Origin: Sipunculus nudus
Lineage: Eukaryota; Annelida; Sipuncula; Golfingiida; Sipunculidae
Direction: 5' to 3'
NCBI GenBank assembly: GCA_026874595.1
Contig: CM049322.1
Location: 28,063,840 to 28,127,839 of the forward strand
DNA: 64,000 nt
Position 1 is the first letter of the stretch. Every line of letters begins with the position of its first letter. The notes below the pieces were generated by a model that was not told where the DNA came from, made no database searches, and was given only the letters and a program-made list of their open reading frames with translations. Shown here piece by piece: positions 53,811-64,000 of the stretch. Made by a program: the position numbers and the translations under genes.

Positions 53811-54477
53811 GCTGTTCAGTACTGCGTGTGAGGGCGTGTGCTAATTATCATGCTGCTGACTGAACATGAAAGAGGAAAATAGAACGATGTATTGACCTAA
53901 CCAAACGTTCACTTAGACAGCAAGTACTATACTGTGTAGTGTATTAATACACATCACTCCATATAGTCATCATCACCATGATCATTAGTCATATTGATCA
54001 TCGTCTTTATCATGTTACCCTCGTTGTTGTTTTCTACCCTAATGTCATCATCATCATCATCACCTATACTTAACAGTTGACTATACTTGTAATTGGCGAT
54101 CGTAAATTTAATGAAAGTTCTTGAAAAGAAGTGTGAAGAAAGTTGTCTTTAAAAAGCTAGTAGTTTGATTAAAATGGAAATGGTGCGGCCTGGGTCAGCC
54201 AGCTGACTTTGCTTCAGGCTGTGCTCTCGTCTGCCACGTTTTAATCACAACTACATAACATTAATCATCATATTAAATGCCATGCACACACGCGCCCAAA
54301 AGTGAACTCATCGGTCATGGAAAATATCGACCAAGTGTGCACGTGCCTAACGCGGGGAGTAGCACGTGCCACAATTCTACACTTGTGCATTAATAAAGGC
54401 GATCCATTCTTGTCTAGTTGATGTTGATACAGTCTAAATGAAGATATCAAAACGTTAGGACATCGCTAATTAAAACT
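53811..54477. other. Non-coding; short (CAT)n near 54048
   Basis: Unique sequence with (CAT)n at about 54043-54060 and ATCATCACC words at 53960-53990. No gene supported. Confidence 0.45.
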
Positions 54478-55612
54478 AGTGATCTTACGGTCCGAGCTAC
54501 CGGTTTATAAACAAGGCAATACAGCGCGGATCTTACAGTCCCAGCTACTGGTATGTAAACAAGGCAATACAGCGCGGATCTTACGGTCCGAGCTACTGGT
54601 ATGTAAAAAAGGCAATACAGCGCGGATCTTACGGTCCGAGCTACTGGTATGTAAACAAGGCAATACAGCGCGGATCTTACGGTTCGAGCTACTGGTATGT
54701 AAACAAGGCAATACAGCGCGGATCTTACGGTCCGAGCGATGTAAACAAGGCAATACAGCGCGGATCTTATGGTCCGAGCTACTGGTATGTAAACAAGGCA
54801 ATACAGCGCGGATCTTACGGTCCGAGCTACTGGTATATAAACAAGGCAATATAGCGCGGATCTAACGGTCCCAGCTACTGGTATATAAACAAGGCAATAC
54901 AGCGCGGATCTTACGGTCCGAGCAACTGGTTTATAAACAAGGCAATACAGCGCGGATCTTACGGTCCGAGCTACTGGTATGTATACAAGGCAATATAGCG
55001 CGGATCTAACGGGCCGAGCTACTGGTATGTGAACAAGGCAATATAGCGCGGATCTTACTGGCCGAGCTACTGGTATGTAAACAAGGCAATATACTGCGGA
55101 TCTTACGGTCCGAGCTACTGGTATGTAAACAAGGCAATATAGCGCGGATCTTACGGTCCGAGCTACTGGTATGTAAACAAGGCAATATACCGCGGATCTT
55201 ACGGTCCGAGCTACTGGTATGTAAACAAGGCAATATAGCGCGGATCATACGGTCCGAGCTACTGGTATGTAAACAAGGCAATACAGCGCTGATCTTACGG
55301 TCCGAGCAACTGGTATATAAACAAGGCAATATAGCGCGGATCTTACGGTCCGAGCTACTGATATATAAACAAGGCAATACAGCGCGGATCTTACGGTCCG
55401 AGCTACTGGTATGTATACAAGGCAATATAGCGCGGATCTTACGGTCCGAGCTACTGGTATATAAACAAGGCAATACAGCGCGGATCTCAAGGACCGAGCA
55501 ACTGGTATGTCATAAGGCAATACAGCGCGGATCTTACTGTCCGAGCTACTGGTATGTCATAAGGCAATACAGCGCGGATCTTACTGTCCGAGCTACTGGT
55601 ATGTCAACAAGG
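54478..55612. repeat. Minisatellite, 48-bp unit x ~24
   Basis: Units of GATCTTACGGTCCGAGCTAC + TGGTATGTAAACAAGGCAAT + ACAGCGCG. As 48 is a multiple of 3, ORFs with a 16-residue period open on both strands. A shortened unit near 54738 lacks TACTGGT. Confidence 0.95.
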
Positions 55613-56850
55613 CAATATGTACAGAACGGACCTTACTGTCCGAGCTGCTGGTATATATATGTCAACAAGGCAATATGTACAGAGCGGATCTTACTGTCCG
55701 AGCTACTGGTATATATATGTCAACAAGGCAATATGTACAGAACGGACCTTACTGTCCGAGCTGCTGGTATATATATGTCAACAAGGCAATATGTACAGAG
55801 CGGATCTTACTGTCCGAGCTACTGGTATATATATGTCAACAAGGCAATATGTACAGAACGGATCTTACTGTCCGAGCTACTGGTATATATATGTCAACAA
55901 GGCAATATGTACAGAGCGGATCTTACTGTCCGAGCTACTGGTATATATATGTCAGCAAGGCAATATGTACAGAGCGGATCTTACTGTCCGAGCTACTGGT
56001 ATATATATGTCAACAAGGCAATATGTTCAGAACGGATCTTACTGTCCGAGCTACTGGTATATATATGTCAACAAGGCAATATGTACAGAGCGGATCTTAC
56101 TCTCCGAGCTACTGGTATATATATGTCAACAAGGCAATATGTACAGAGCGGATCTTAATGTCCGAGCTACTGGTATATATATGTCAACAAGGCAATATGA
56201 ACAGAACGGATCTTACTGTCCGAGCTACTGGTATATATATGTCAGCAAGGTAATATGTACAGAGCGGATCTTACTGTCCGAGCTACTGGTATATATATAT
56301 GTCAACAAGGCAATATGTACAGAACGGATCTTACTGTCCGAGCTACTGGTATATATATATGTCAACAAGGCAATATGTACAGAACGGATCTTACTGTCCG
56401 AGCTACTGGTATATATATGTCAACAAGGAAATATGTACAGAGCGGATCTTACTGCCCGAGCTACTGGTATATATATGTCAACAAGGCAATATGTACAGAA
56501 CGGATCTTACTGTCCGAGCTACTGGTATATATATGTCAGCAAGGCAATATGTACAGAACGGATCTTACCGTCCGAGCTACTGGTATATATATGTCAACAA
56601 GGAAATATGTACAGAGCGGATCTTACTGTCCGAGCTACTGGTATATATATGTCAACAAGGAAATATGTACAGAGCGGATCTTACTGCCCGAGCTACTGGT
56701 ATATATATGTCAACAAGGCAATATGTACAGAACGGATCTTACTGTCCGAGCTACTGGTATATATATGTCAACAAGGCAATATGTACAGAGCGGATCTTAC
56801 TGTCCGAGCTACTGGTATATATATATCAGCAAGGCAATATAGCGCGGACA
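55613..56850. repeat. Minisatellite, 58-bp unit x ~21, derived from the 48-bp unit
   Basis: Units of GATCTTACTGTCCGAGCTAC + TGGTATATATATGTCAACAA + GGCAATATGTACAGAGCG. Same skeleton as the 48-bp unit with added TATATATGTC and TGTA segments. The final unit reverts to ATATAGCGCGG, so the 58-bp block lies inside an older 48-bp array. ORFs in three plus frames are artefacts. Confidence 0.95.
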
Positions 56851-57076
56851 CAACGGAGCAGGAAGCAAGTAATGAATGCATCTACAGGATTCGGTCTCGA
56901 TGATTTTTTGACATCTTTAAACATGTTTGTCATACAGGTTATGGTCTGAGGATGTTAACTTGGTTTGGTGTATCCTAGTATTCCTTACCAAAAAAAATAT
57001 CAGTCCTCACATGACTGTTGTCGCATCCCTTTTGAAGATCACTTTGATATATAGATATATATATATATATATGTAT

Positions 57077-57118
<42 letters not shown>

Positions 57119-57772
57119 CGTTAATCTTTGGCCAATAGGATAAATGAATAAATAAAACACCACAACAAGAAATCTCAGTTTAGTACTTAACAGAACGCTT
57201 TTTTTAAATTGTACAAGTATTTTACCTGTTTTCTCTTAATTTAACCTAGTTTTAATTTATTCGGGTACACATGCATCCTGCATTCACGTGACTCCATATC
57301 AGCGCTTAGATTTGAACACTGATCATGTGACCACCACTGTCTGATTCACAGTGTAAGTCTCGCAGGAATAGAAACGTACGTACCATAACGTTTATTTAAG
57401 TCTATAAGTGATTTTTATCATAAAGGGTCTACTACATAAGATTCTTGAGGAAGAACGACCAATAACGTTCTCGTTCAATAGATGTATAAAATGATATCAT
57501 AAATGGCCCATACGAAGTCGGAAATACATCTTCGGTCATGTCTCCAACAGTAAAACCATATTTCTATTTTCTGTCTGGTCAAAATATTCATGTTGCATTT
57601 GGTGTGGAAACAAAATATTTTCTAAATGGAAAATTCTTCATATAACATCGACAAAAATGTCAAAAAAGTTTTCAATTTAGGGCTATTTGTTGTGCTATAA
57701 TCTTAAACATCTTTCAATAGCTGATATTTGGGTTTTGTTGATAAAATTATTTCTTCCAGTTTGTATGAAAAC
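56851..57772. other. Non-coding; (TAGA)n at 57077-57118
   Basis: A (TA)n tract runs into (TAGA)n at 57077-57118. The rest is AT-rich unique sequence without a supported ORF. Confidence 0.5.
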
Positions 57773-58165
57773 CAGGGTTAGTGTCAAATACAGTATGCCA
57801 AATACAAATACATGCAAATATAAATACGAGATCTGTTCTCCTCCAAATACAAATACAAATACAGGTGGGTGAAGTTAAAGCAAATACCAATACAAATACA
57901 GAACATCAAATACACAAACGCAAATGTAGGTTAATACAGAAAATTAATAAATTTAATAATAATTAATACCTTAATAAATTTTCAAAATTAAGGCAGATAT
58001 GAATTTTCATTTATTCATAAGTATTTGTACAGTATTTGATCAAATATATCAAATATTGAGATAAAATACAAATACAAATATTATCATTTTGCACATCACA
58101 AATAGAAATACAAACACGCACTTTGACTGTATTCAAATACAAATATGTATTTGACCCCAACTCTG
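57773..58165. mobile_element. hAT-like MITE with CAAATA-rich body
   Basis: CAGGGTTAGTGTCAAATACA (57773-57792) and the inverse of the right end (58165-58146, CAGAGTTGGGGTCAAATACA) match at 17 of 20. Flanks ATGAAAAC (57765-57772) and CTGTAAAC (58166-58173) match at 6 of 8, fitting an 8-bp hAT target duplication. The body is (CAAATA)n-like on the left and the complement (TATTTG)n on the right, so a single strand could fold into a long hairpin. No transposase. The CAGGGTTRG terminus resembles that of the hAT at 20159. Confidence 0.75.
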
Positions 58166-58189
58166 CTGTAAACATCTAGTTTGTTCTTG

Positions 58190-61100
58190 GTGGTTCAGAT
58201 GGTTCTAGGTTTGTAGTGATATCCTTAATTGTTTCTGATGGTTTGGCTAATTCCGGGTTTGTATAGGATCTCCTTGTTTATAAAGGTTTAGCTGGTTCCA
58301 TTCAGGTTTGTAGAAATCTCCTTGTTTCTGTAGTTTTGCTGGTTCCGGGTTTGTAGAGATCTCCCTGTTTCTGTAGTTTTGCTGGTTCCGGGTTTGTAGA
58401 GATCTCCCTGTTTCTGTAGTTTTGTTGGTTCCGGGTTTGAAGAGATCTCCTTGTTTCTGTAGTTTTGCTGGTTCCGGGTTTGTAGAGATCTCCTTGTTTC
58501 TGTAGTTTTGCTGGTTCCGGGTTTGTAGAGATCTCCCTGTTTCTGTAGTTTTGCTTGTTCCAGGGTTTTAGAGATCTCCTTGTTTGTGTAGTTTTGCTGG
58601 TTCCGGGTTTGTAGAGAATTCCTTGTTTCTGTTGTTTTGCTGGTTCCGGGTGTGTAGAGATCTCCTTTTTCCGGGTTTGTAGAGACCTCCTTGTTTTATA
58701 GAGATTTCCTTCTTCCGGGTTTGTAAAGACCGTGTTTTGTAGAGATCTCCTTCTTCCGGGTTTGTAAAGACCGTGTTTTGTAGAGATCTCCTTCTTCCGG
58801 GTTTGTAAAGACCTTGTTTTGTAGAGATCTCCTTGTTTCTGTAGTTTTGCTTGTTCAGGGCTTGTAGAGATCTCCTTGTTTGTGTAGTTTTGCTGGTTCC
58901 GTTTCTGTAGAGAATTCATTGTTTCTGTTGTTTTGCTGGTTCCTGGTTTGTAGAGACCTCCTTACTTTATAGAGATTTCCTTCTTCCGGGTTTGTAAAGA
59001 CCTTGTTTTGTAGAGATCTCGTTCTTCCGGCTTTGTAAAGACCTTGTTTTGTGGAGATCTCCTTGTTTGTGTAGTTTTGCTGGTTCCGGGTTTGTAGAGA
59101 TCTCCTTGTTTCTGTTGTTTTGCTGGTTCCCGGTTTGTAGAGGTCTCCTTGCTTTGTAGAGACCTCCGTCTTCCGGGTTTGTAGAGACCTCCTTGTTTTA
59201 TAGAGATTTTCTTCTTCCAGGTTTGTAAAGACTGTGTTTTGTAGAGATCTCCTTCTTCCGGGTTTGTAAAGACCTTGTTTTGTAGATATCTCCTTGTTTC
59301 TGAAGTTTTGCTTGTTCCGGGTTTTAGAGATCTCGTTGTTTCTGTTGCTTTGCTGGTTCCGAGTTTATAGAGATCTCCTTGTTTTGTAGAGATCTCCTTC
59401 TTCCGGGTTTCTGTAGTTTTGCTTGTTCCAGGTTTGTAGAGATGTCCTTGTGTAGTTTTGCTGGTTCCGGGTTTGTAGAGATCTCCTTGTTTGTGTAGTT
59501 TTGCTTGTTCCGGGTTTGTGGAGATCTCCTTGTTTGTGTAGTTTTGCTGGTTCCGGGTTTGTAGAGATCTCCTTGTTTCTGTAGTTTTGCTGATTCCGGG
59601 TTTGTAGAGATCTCCTTGTTTGTGTAGTTTTGTTGGTTCCGGGTTTGTAGATATCTCCTTATTTCTGTAGTTTCGCTGGTTCCGGGTTTGTAGAGATCTC
59701 CTGTTTCTGTAGTTTTGTTGGTTTTGGGTTTGTAGAGATTTCCTTGTTTCTGATGTTTTGCTGGTTCCGGATTTGTATAGGTCTCCTTGCTTTGTGTAGT
59801 TTTGCTGGTTCCGGGTTTAGAGATCTCCTTGCTTCTGTAGTTTTGCTGGTTCCGGGTTTGTAGAGATCTCCTTGTTGGTGTAGTTTTGCTTGTTCCGGGC
59901 TTGTAGAGATCTCCTTGTTTGTGTAGTTTTGCTAGTTCTGGGTTTGTAGAGAATTCCTTGTTTCTGTTGTTTTGCTGGTTCCCGGTGTGTAGAGGTCTCC
60001 TTGCTTTGTAGAGACCTCCGTCTTCCGGGTTTGTAGACACCTCCTTGTTTTATAGAGATTTTCTTCTTCCGGGTTTGTAAAGACCGTGTTTTGTAGAGAT
60101 CTCCTTCTTCCGGGTTTGTAAAGACCTTGTTTTGTAGAGATCTCCTTGTTTCTGTAGTTTTGCTTGTTCCGGGTTTAGAGATCTCGTTGTTTTTGTTGCT
60201 TTGCTGGTTCCGGGTTTATAGAGATCTCCTTGTTTTGTAGAGATCTCCTTCTTCCAGGTTCCTGTAGTTTTGCTGAATCCATATTTGTAGAGATCTCCTT
60301 GTTTCTGTAGTTTTACTGGTTCCGGGTTTGTAGAGATCTCCTTGTTTGTGTAGTTTTGCTTGTTTCGGGTTTGTAGAGATCTCCTTGCTTCTGTAGTTTT
60401 GCTGGTTTCGGGTTTGTAGAGATCTCCTCGTTTGTGTAGTTTTGCTGGTTCCGGGTTTGTAGAGATCTCCTTGTTTGTGTAATTTTGCTGGTTTCGGGTT
60501 TGTAGAGATCTTGTTTGTGTAGTTTTGCTGGTTTCGGGTTTGTAGAGATCTCCTTGTTTGTGTAGTTTTGCTGGTTCCGGGTTTGTAGAGATCTCCCTGT
60601 TTTTGTAGTTTTGCTGGTTTCGGGTTTGTAGAGATTTCCTTGTTTGTGTAGTTTAGCTGGTTCCGGGTGTGTAGAGAATTCCTTGTTTCTGATGTTTTGC
60701 TGGTTCCGGGTTTGTATAGGTGTTCTTGCTTTGTAGAGACCTCCTTTTTCCGGCTTTGAAGAGACCTCCTTGTTTTATGGAGATCTCCTTCTTTCGGGTT
60801 TGTAAAGACCTTGTTTTGCAGAGATCTCCTTGTTTCTGTAGGTTTGTTGGTTCCGAGTTTGTAGATGTCTTCTTGCTTTGTAGAGACCTCCTTCTTCCGG
60901 CTTTGTAGAGACCTCCTTGTTTTATAGAGATTTCCTTCTTTTGGGTTTGTAAAGACCTTGTTTTGTAAAGATCTCCTTGCTCTGTAGATCCCTCTTTCTT
61001 CCGGGTTTATAGAGACCTCCTTGTTTATAGAGATCTCCTTTTTCCCCGGTTTGTAGAGATCTCCTTGTTTCTGATGGTTGAGTTGATTCAAGGTTTGTAG
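58190..61100. repeat. Minisatellite, ~43-bp unit x ~68
   Basis: Main unit GTTTTGCTGGTTCCGGGTTT + GTAGAGATCTCCTTGTTTCT + GTA (43 bp; 58333 and 58376). A second unit type lacks the TTTTGCTGG part and reads TTGTTTTGTAGAGATCTCCT + TCTTCCGGGTTTGTAAAGACC. Blocks of the second type recur near 58.65-58.83, 58.96-59.06, 59.16-59.30, 60.0-60.14 and 60.73-61.05 kb in the same order, so whole segments have been duplicated. Minus ORFs of up to 319 codons (KPGTSKTTETRRSLQ repeats) are artefacts. Confidence 0.93.
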
Positions 61101-62140
61101 GGATATCCTCGTTTCTGCTAATGTCATTCTGATAGTAAGGCCAGCTATATAGCCTCCAGCTAAACAGTCATTCAATAAAATTAGTGTTTATCAAATATCA
61201 TTTCTGTACTAAATATTCTTATATTCCATATAGATCAGTAGTAATTATATATTGCATTTCTGCCATTAACCATTTGTAAGTAAGCACGTTGTGATCGATG
61301 GACCGTGTGAGATTTACTTTTACTTCATTTCCGTACGGATTTAAAGAAATATGAGATCGCAAGTTTCAACCGGGTTTCAGAAAGAAAGAAACTAAAGGGA
61401 ACATTTTTATCCACCGGGACTTCAAAACAAAATGACCGGCTTGCCTGGAATGTCTGGTGCGCAGACGGTACATAAACACGGCAAAGATAGTATATCCGAG
61501 CATTAAATTCCTATATTTATAATACAAAGTATATAGAAAAGAAACGTGTGGAACTCGGTTTATCTTCTGTCTGATGTTGGGGACCAGGTACACGCATGCC
61601 GTGGGGAGGTCAGGTTACGAATGTCTGGAGGTTGTGTGAAAGATGGTCGGCCGCAATATGACAGTCCTTAACACATTTAAAAATCCCTCCGCTTTTACTG
61701 TTAATCCCAAAGGTCCGACAGTCTGGACGGAGTTTACTCTATACAAACATAAATGTTCAGTTCGCTGGCGTCCTTGGACTCACGTGCGGTCCAATACAAT
61801 CTTATGTACACGTCGTGACGGGCATGACATCATACGAAGTCGATGAAAGGTGTCAAACCAACTCACTGATATGGTCAACACATCCCATCTTTCATTTATC
61901 CGTTTAAAACATTATTTTTTAGTTAACAGCAAGATATAATGAATAGATTCTTTGGATAACATCCAGGTATCATGCATGTTGTGAGTTGTATATTTTTTAA
62001 CATGAAAATATCATGAATTGTATATTTTGTTAGCACTGAACCATTATATATATTGTTAACACCATTGTTAACATCACGCCAATTGTGAATTGTTAGAACA
62101 TATCTCAACATTGAGTCATTGCAAATTATTTGCAAATATT
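61101..62140. other. Unique sequence with weak ORFs
   Basis: The minus ORF 61366-61593 and plus ORF 61643-61846 lie here; only the latter is listed separately. The remainder is AT-rich and featureless. A (TTG)-rich patch with ATTGTGAATTGT words at 61980-62100 is loosely repetitive. Confidence 0.4.
61643..61846 (+). CDS. Possible 67-codon ORF, unidentified
   Basis: The ATG is in good context (A at -3, G at +4). The frame reads MVGRNMTVLNTFKNPSAFTV, NPKGPTVWTEFTLYKHKCSV and RWRPWTHVRSNTILCTRRDG, then a short tail to TGA. The composition is balanced and not repeat-derived. There is no family match I can name, no splice signals of note and no nearby poly(A) signal. A single-exon small protein, a fragment of a larger gene, or chance are all possible. 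Confidence 0.2.
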   Translation: MVGRNMTVLNTFKNPSAFTVNPKGPTVWTEFTLYKHKCSVRWRPWTHVRSNTILCTRRDGHDIIRSR

Positions 62141-63164
62141 AACAAGTGACCCGTGGGTCATGACGCTCAGCCGACTGACATGTTGGCAATATGTCCTAGC
62201 ACAGAGAACTAATTAAGGGACATCATTGTTGACGCATATTAGCTTAAGTTCATCAAGACCCATAAGCACAACAAATCTGATGACAAACCAACCGGCCTTT
62301 CATGATGAATCTGGCAATTTATGTGTATTTTGCATTATTTCTAGGATGCTCAAAAATACCCCAAAACTCTGAGAATATAGTTCACTGTGACCCAATTTCA
62401 GGTTTCTGGGGAGAACTTTTGAGGAACTCTCAGGATGTCAAGTTAAAAGATTCTGGGCCCAAAGGTTATGATTTGTGCCCTACTTTGGTATCAAATTTTC
62501 AATTATTCTGAGGGGTGCTATATTTATAAGCCCCATAGCTCAGAAAATATGGGTAACAGAGACCTAAATACACGTTTCCAAGGAGATTTTCATAGACCTC
62601 CCTGGATTTTAGGTTAGAAGATTCCAGGTCCAATGTTTATGATTTGTGCCCTGCTTTGGTATCAAATTTTAAATTATGATGGGGGTGCTTATAAGCCAAA
62701 TAGCTCAGAGAATATGGGTAACAGAGACCTAATTCCAGTTTTCAAAAAAGACTTTTTGATGTTTAGTTGGAAGATTTCAGGTCAAGTGTTTACGATTTGT
62801 GCCCTGTTAACAGATGACGGCATCTTTTAAGGTCTCAAAATAGAGAAAAAATCGTTACAAATCGAAAAAATACAAGTGGCGCCATCAATCTGCAGAAACT
62901 GATTAAACACTCCATGATTAATATCCATGCAATGATCATGGTGATCAATGCATTTGTTGTTCAGATACTTGAGCTTTTGTATCAAATTTTTCATTATTCT
63001 GGGGGGTACTTCGGAGCCCCTTTAGCTGGAAGAATATGGGTAACAGAGACCTGATTCCAGGTTTCCAAGAAGACTGTTCATGGACCTCTCTGGATGTAAA
63101 GTGAGAAGATTCCAGGTCAAGCGTTTACGATTTGTGCCCAGTTAACAGATGACGGAATCTTTTT

Positions 63165-63528
63165 TTTTTTTTAATATTTTTTTTTTTCAAATATTTTTTG
63201 TTGTTGGAGGTAACCGCCTCCATTTTATAATGCTTGCTTAACTAATTATATGTATACCTGCAGATTTCCATTCCGGTTTCGGACTACGTGACAGGGCAGT
63301 ATCACACGCTTCCTCTCATTTGATATCCTGGCGTTAACCAGGCCCGGTGACTACTGCACCTGCGGGCCCTGGGTTGGTAATCATACCACCGAGGACCCCC
63401 GAAAGGCGCACTCGTTGGTGAGTGAAACACGGCCGTTGGGCACGACCTTCCCATTAAGCCTGCAGAGCGCTCACCCTGGGTGGAGGCCGACCGTGAAAAA
63501 CCTCACCTACTCTGCTGAGGTTCTATCA
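63165..63528 (-). mobile_element. Retroposed insert with A-rich tail, unclassified
   Basis: Read on the minus strand this 360-bp GC-rich sequence runs from CCTCAGCAGAGTAGGTGAGG (near 63526) to a short hairpin (GGAGG...CCTCC, near 63205-63220) and two A-rich runs (63186-63162). The A tail implies retroposition of an RNA. It is nested in the GCTCAGCTGACT element: family sequence stops at 63160 and resumes at 63529 with about 170 bp of the family missing. A 12-base match to the 5S rRNA word CGGGCCTGGTTA is too short to call it 5S-derived. No protein frame. Confidence 0.5.
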
Positions 63529-63560
63529 AATTTTTCATTATTGTTGGTGGTACATCGGAG

Positions 63561-63613
63561 CCCCATAGCTTGAAGAATATGGGTAACTTACCCATATTCT
63601 TCAAGCTATGGGG
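63561..63613. repeat. Perfect 26-bp inverted repeat with 1-base spacer
   Basis: The arms at 63561-63586 and 63588-63613 are exact inverse complements around a single C. The left arm (CCCCATAGCTTGAAGAATAT...) is normal family sequence; the right arm has replaced the expected CAGAGACCTAATTCC segment. Confidence 0.95.
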
Positions 63614-63839
63614 TTCCAGGTTTCCAAGGGGATTTTTCATGGACCTCTCTGGATGTAAGTTAGAAGATTCCAGGTCCAGTGGTTACGATTTGTGCCTTGT
63701 TAACGGACAGACGGCCGGATGGCCGGACGGACGACGGACAAAGAGTGATCGCTATAGCACAGATGACTTACAGTCAGCTGAGCTAATAAATACAACCTCA
63801 TTTTAAGTAGTGGTATTAGTTAAGTTGTATATGATTATG

Positions 63840-64000
63840 ATCATTATATTTTCGGAGCCCCATAGCTCGAAGAATATGGGTAACAGAGACCTAATTCCAA
63901 GTTTTCAAGAAGACTTATCATGGACCTCTCTGGATGTAAAGTGAGAAGATTCCAGGTCCAGCGGTTACAATTTGTGCCCTGTTTACAGATGACGGCATCT
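63840..64000 (+). mobile_element. Start of a further GCTCAGCTGACT-family core unit
   Basis: GAGCCCCATAGCTCGAAGAA, GGTAACAGAGACCTAATTCC and the TTCCAGGTCCAGCGGTTAC blocks match 63036-63160. The copy runs off the right window edge. Confidence 0.65.

Larger units (their letters stand above)
62141..63790 (+). mobile_element. GCTCAGCTGACT-family element with tandem core and nested insert
   Basis: Begins GTGACCCGTGGGTCATGACG, GCTCAGCCGACT (62165-62176), and ends AGTCAGCTGAGC (63772-63783). The core block GGTAACAGAGACC...TTCCAGGTCAAGTG is present about four times (near 62380, 62550, 62718, 63036). A GGCCGGACGGACGACGGAC tract precedes the 3' end. A retroposed sequence (63165-63528) interrupts it. 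Longest copy of the family here. Confidence 0.7.

Noticed and set aside
54479-56949. ORFs with 16-residue or frame-rotating repeats, up to 428 codons
   Set aside because: Products of the 48- and 58-bp minisatellites; open in several frames and both strands.
58302-61175. Lys/Thr/Gln-rich ORFs of 205-319 codons
   Set aside because: Translations of the 43-bp minisatellite on its minus strand, with no unique domain.
63345-63380. 5S rRNA-derived SINE
   Set aside because: Only about 12 bases match a 5S word; no internal promoter layout could be aligned.

Overview
This window looks like AT-rich, intron- and repeat-dominated animal DNA, most likely from a marine mollusc and probably a bivalve. The grounds are indirect. 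There are GT-AG style splice signals, a tRNA-derived SINE, hAT, piggyBac-like and TA-flanked miniature transposons, and an interspersed family built on TGACCTTGACCTTTGACC that I associate with molluscan genomes. There is no operon-like layout, no rRNA, no functional tRNA gene and no long non-repetitive ORF. The species cannot be read from the sequence.

Layout. 1-30.5 kb is intergenic or intronic DNA filled with dispersed repeats: the TGACC family, a family with terminal GCTCAGCTGACT inverted repeats, a family marked by the palindrome GGTGGCGCCACC, and a five-unit 180-bp element ending in a hairpin. Between them lie GC-richer unique islands at 2.6-3.0, 11.4-11.7, 12.9-13.4, 18.6-19.9, 29.8-30.4 and 32.7-33.2 kb. 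These carry promoter- or enhancer-like motifs: RFX X-boxes, paired CCAAT boxes, TCACGTGA E-boxes and a full CRE. From 30.7 to 61.1 kb the window is mostly minisatellites: more than a dozen arrays with units of 25-59 bp, a 33-bp array of about 6 kb, and a 5-kb array with 43+84 -> 127 -> 508 bp higher-order structure. 61.1-64 kb returns to dispersed repeats, with a nested retroposed insert.

Genes. No complete multi-exon gene can be assembled. Small islands have open frame plus plausible splice sites. On the + strand they are 2903-3038, 16259-16355, 19806-19848, 40981-41054 followed by 41406-41543 (terminal, stop codon and ATTAAA), 42780-42921 and 49120-49288. On the - strand they are 4399-4647, an exon possibly split by a hAT insertion (21261-20074), 43190-43293, 52427-52623, and a two-exon unit at 51369-51736 with GTAAGT...TTACAG splice sites and AATAAA 83 nt after the stop. 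None matches a protein family I can name. They are candidates from splice-site and frame reasoning, not confirmed genes. All very long ORFs lie in tandem repeats, are open on both strands or in several frames, and are treated as artefacts.

Main points for follow-up: the nuclear-receptor half-site clusters inside a dispersed repeat; the RFX/NF-Y islands; the hAT insertion that appears to interrupt an exon; the two-exon small-protein unit; the 508-bp higher-order repeat; covarying terminal hairpins in two repeat copies; and an intron made almost wholly of a five-copy minisatellite that repeats the 5' splice-site motif.
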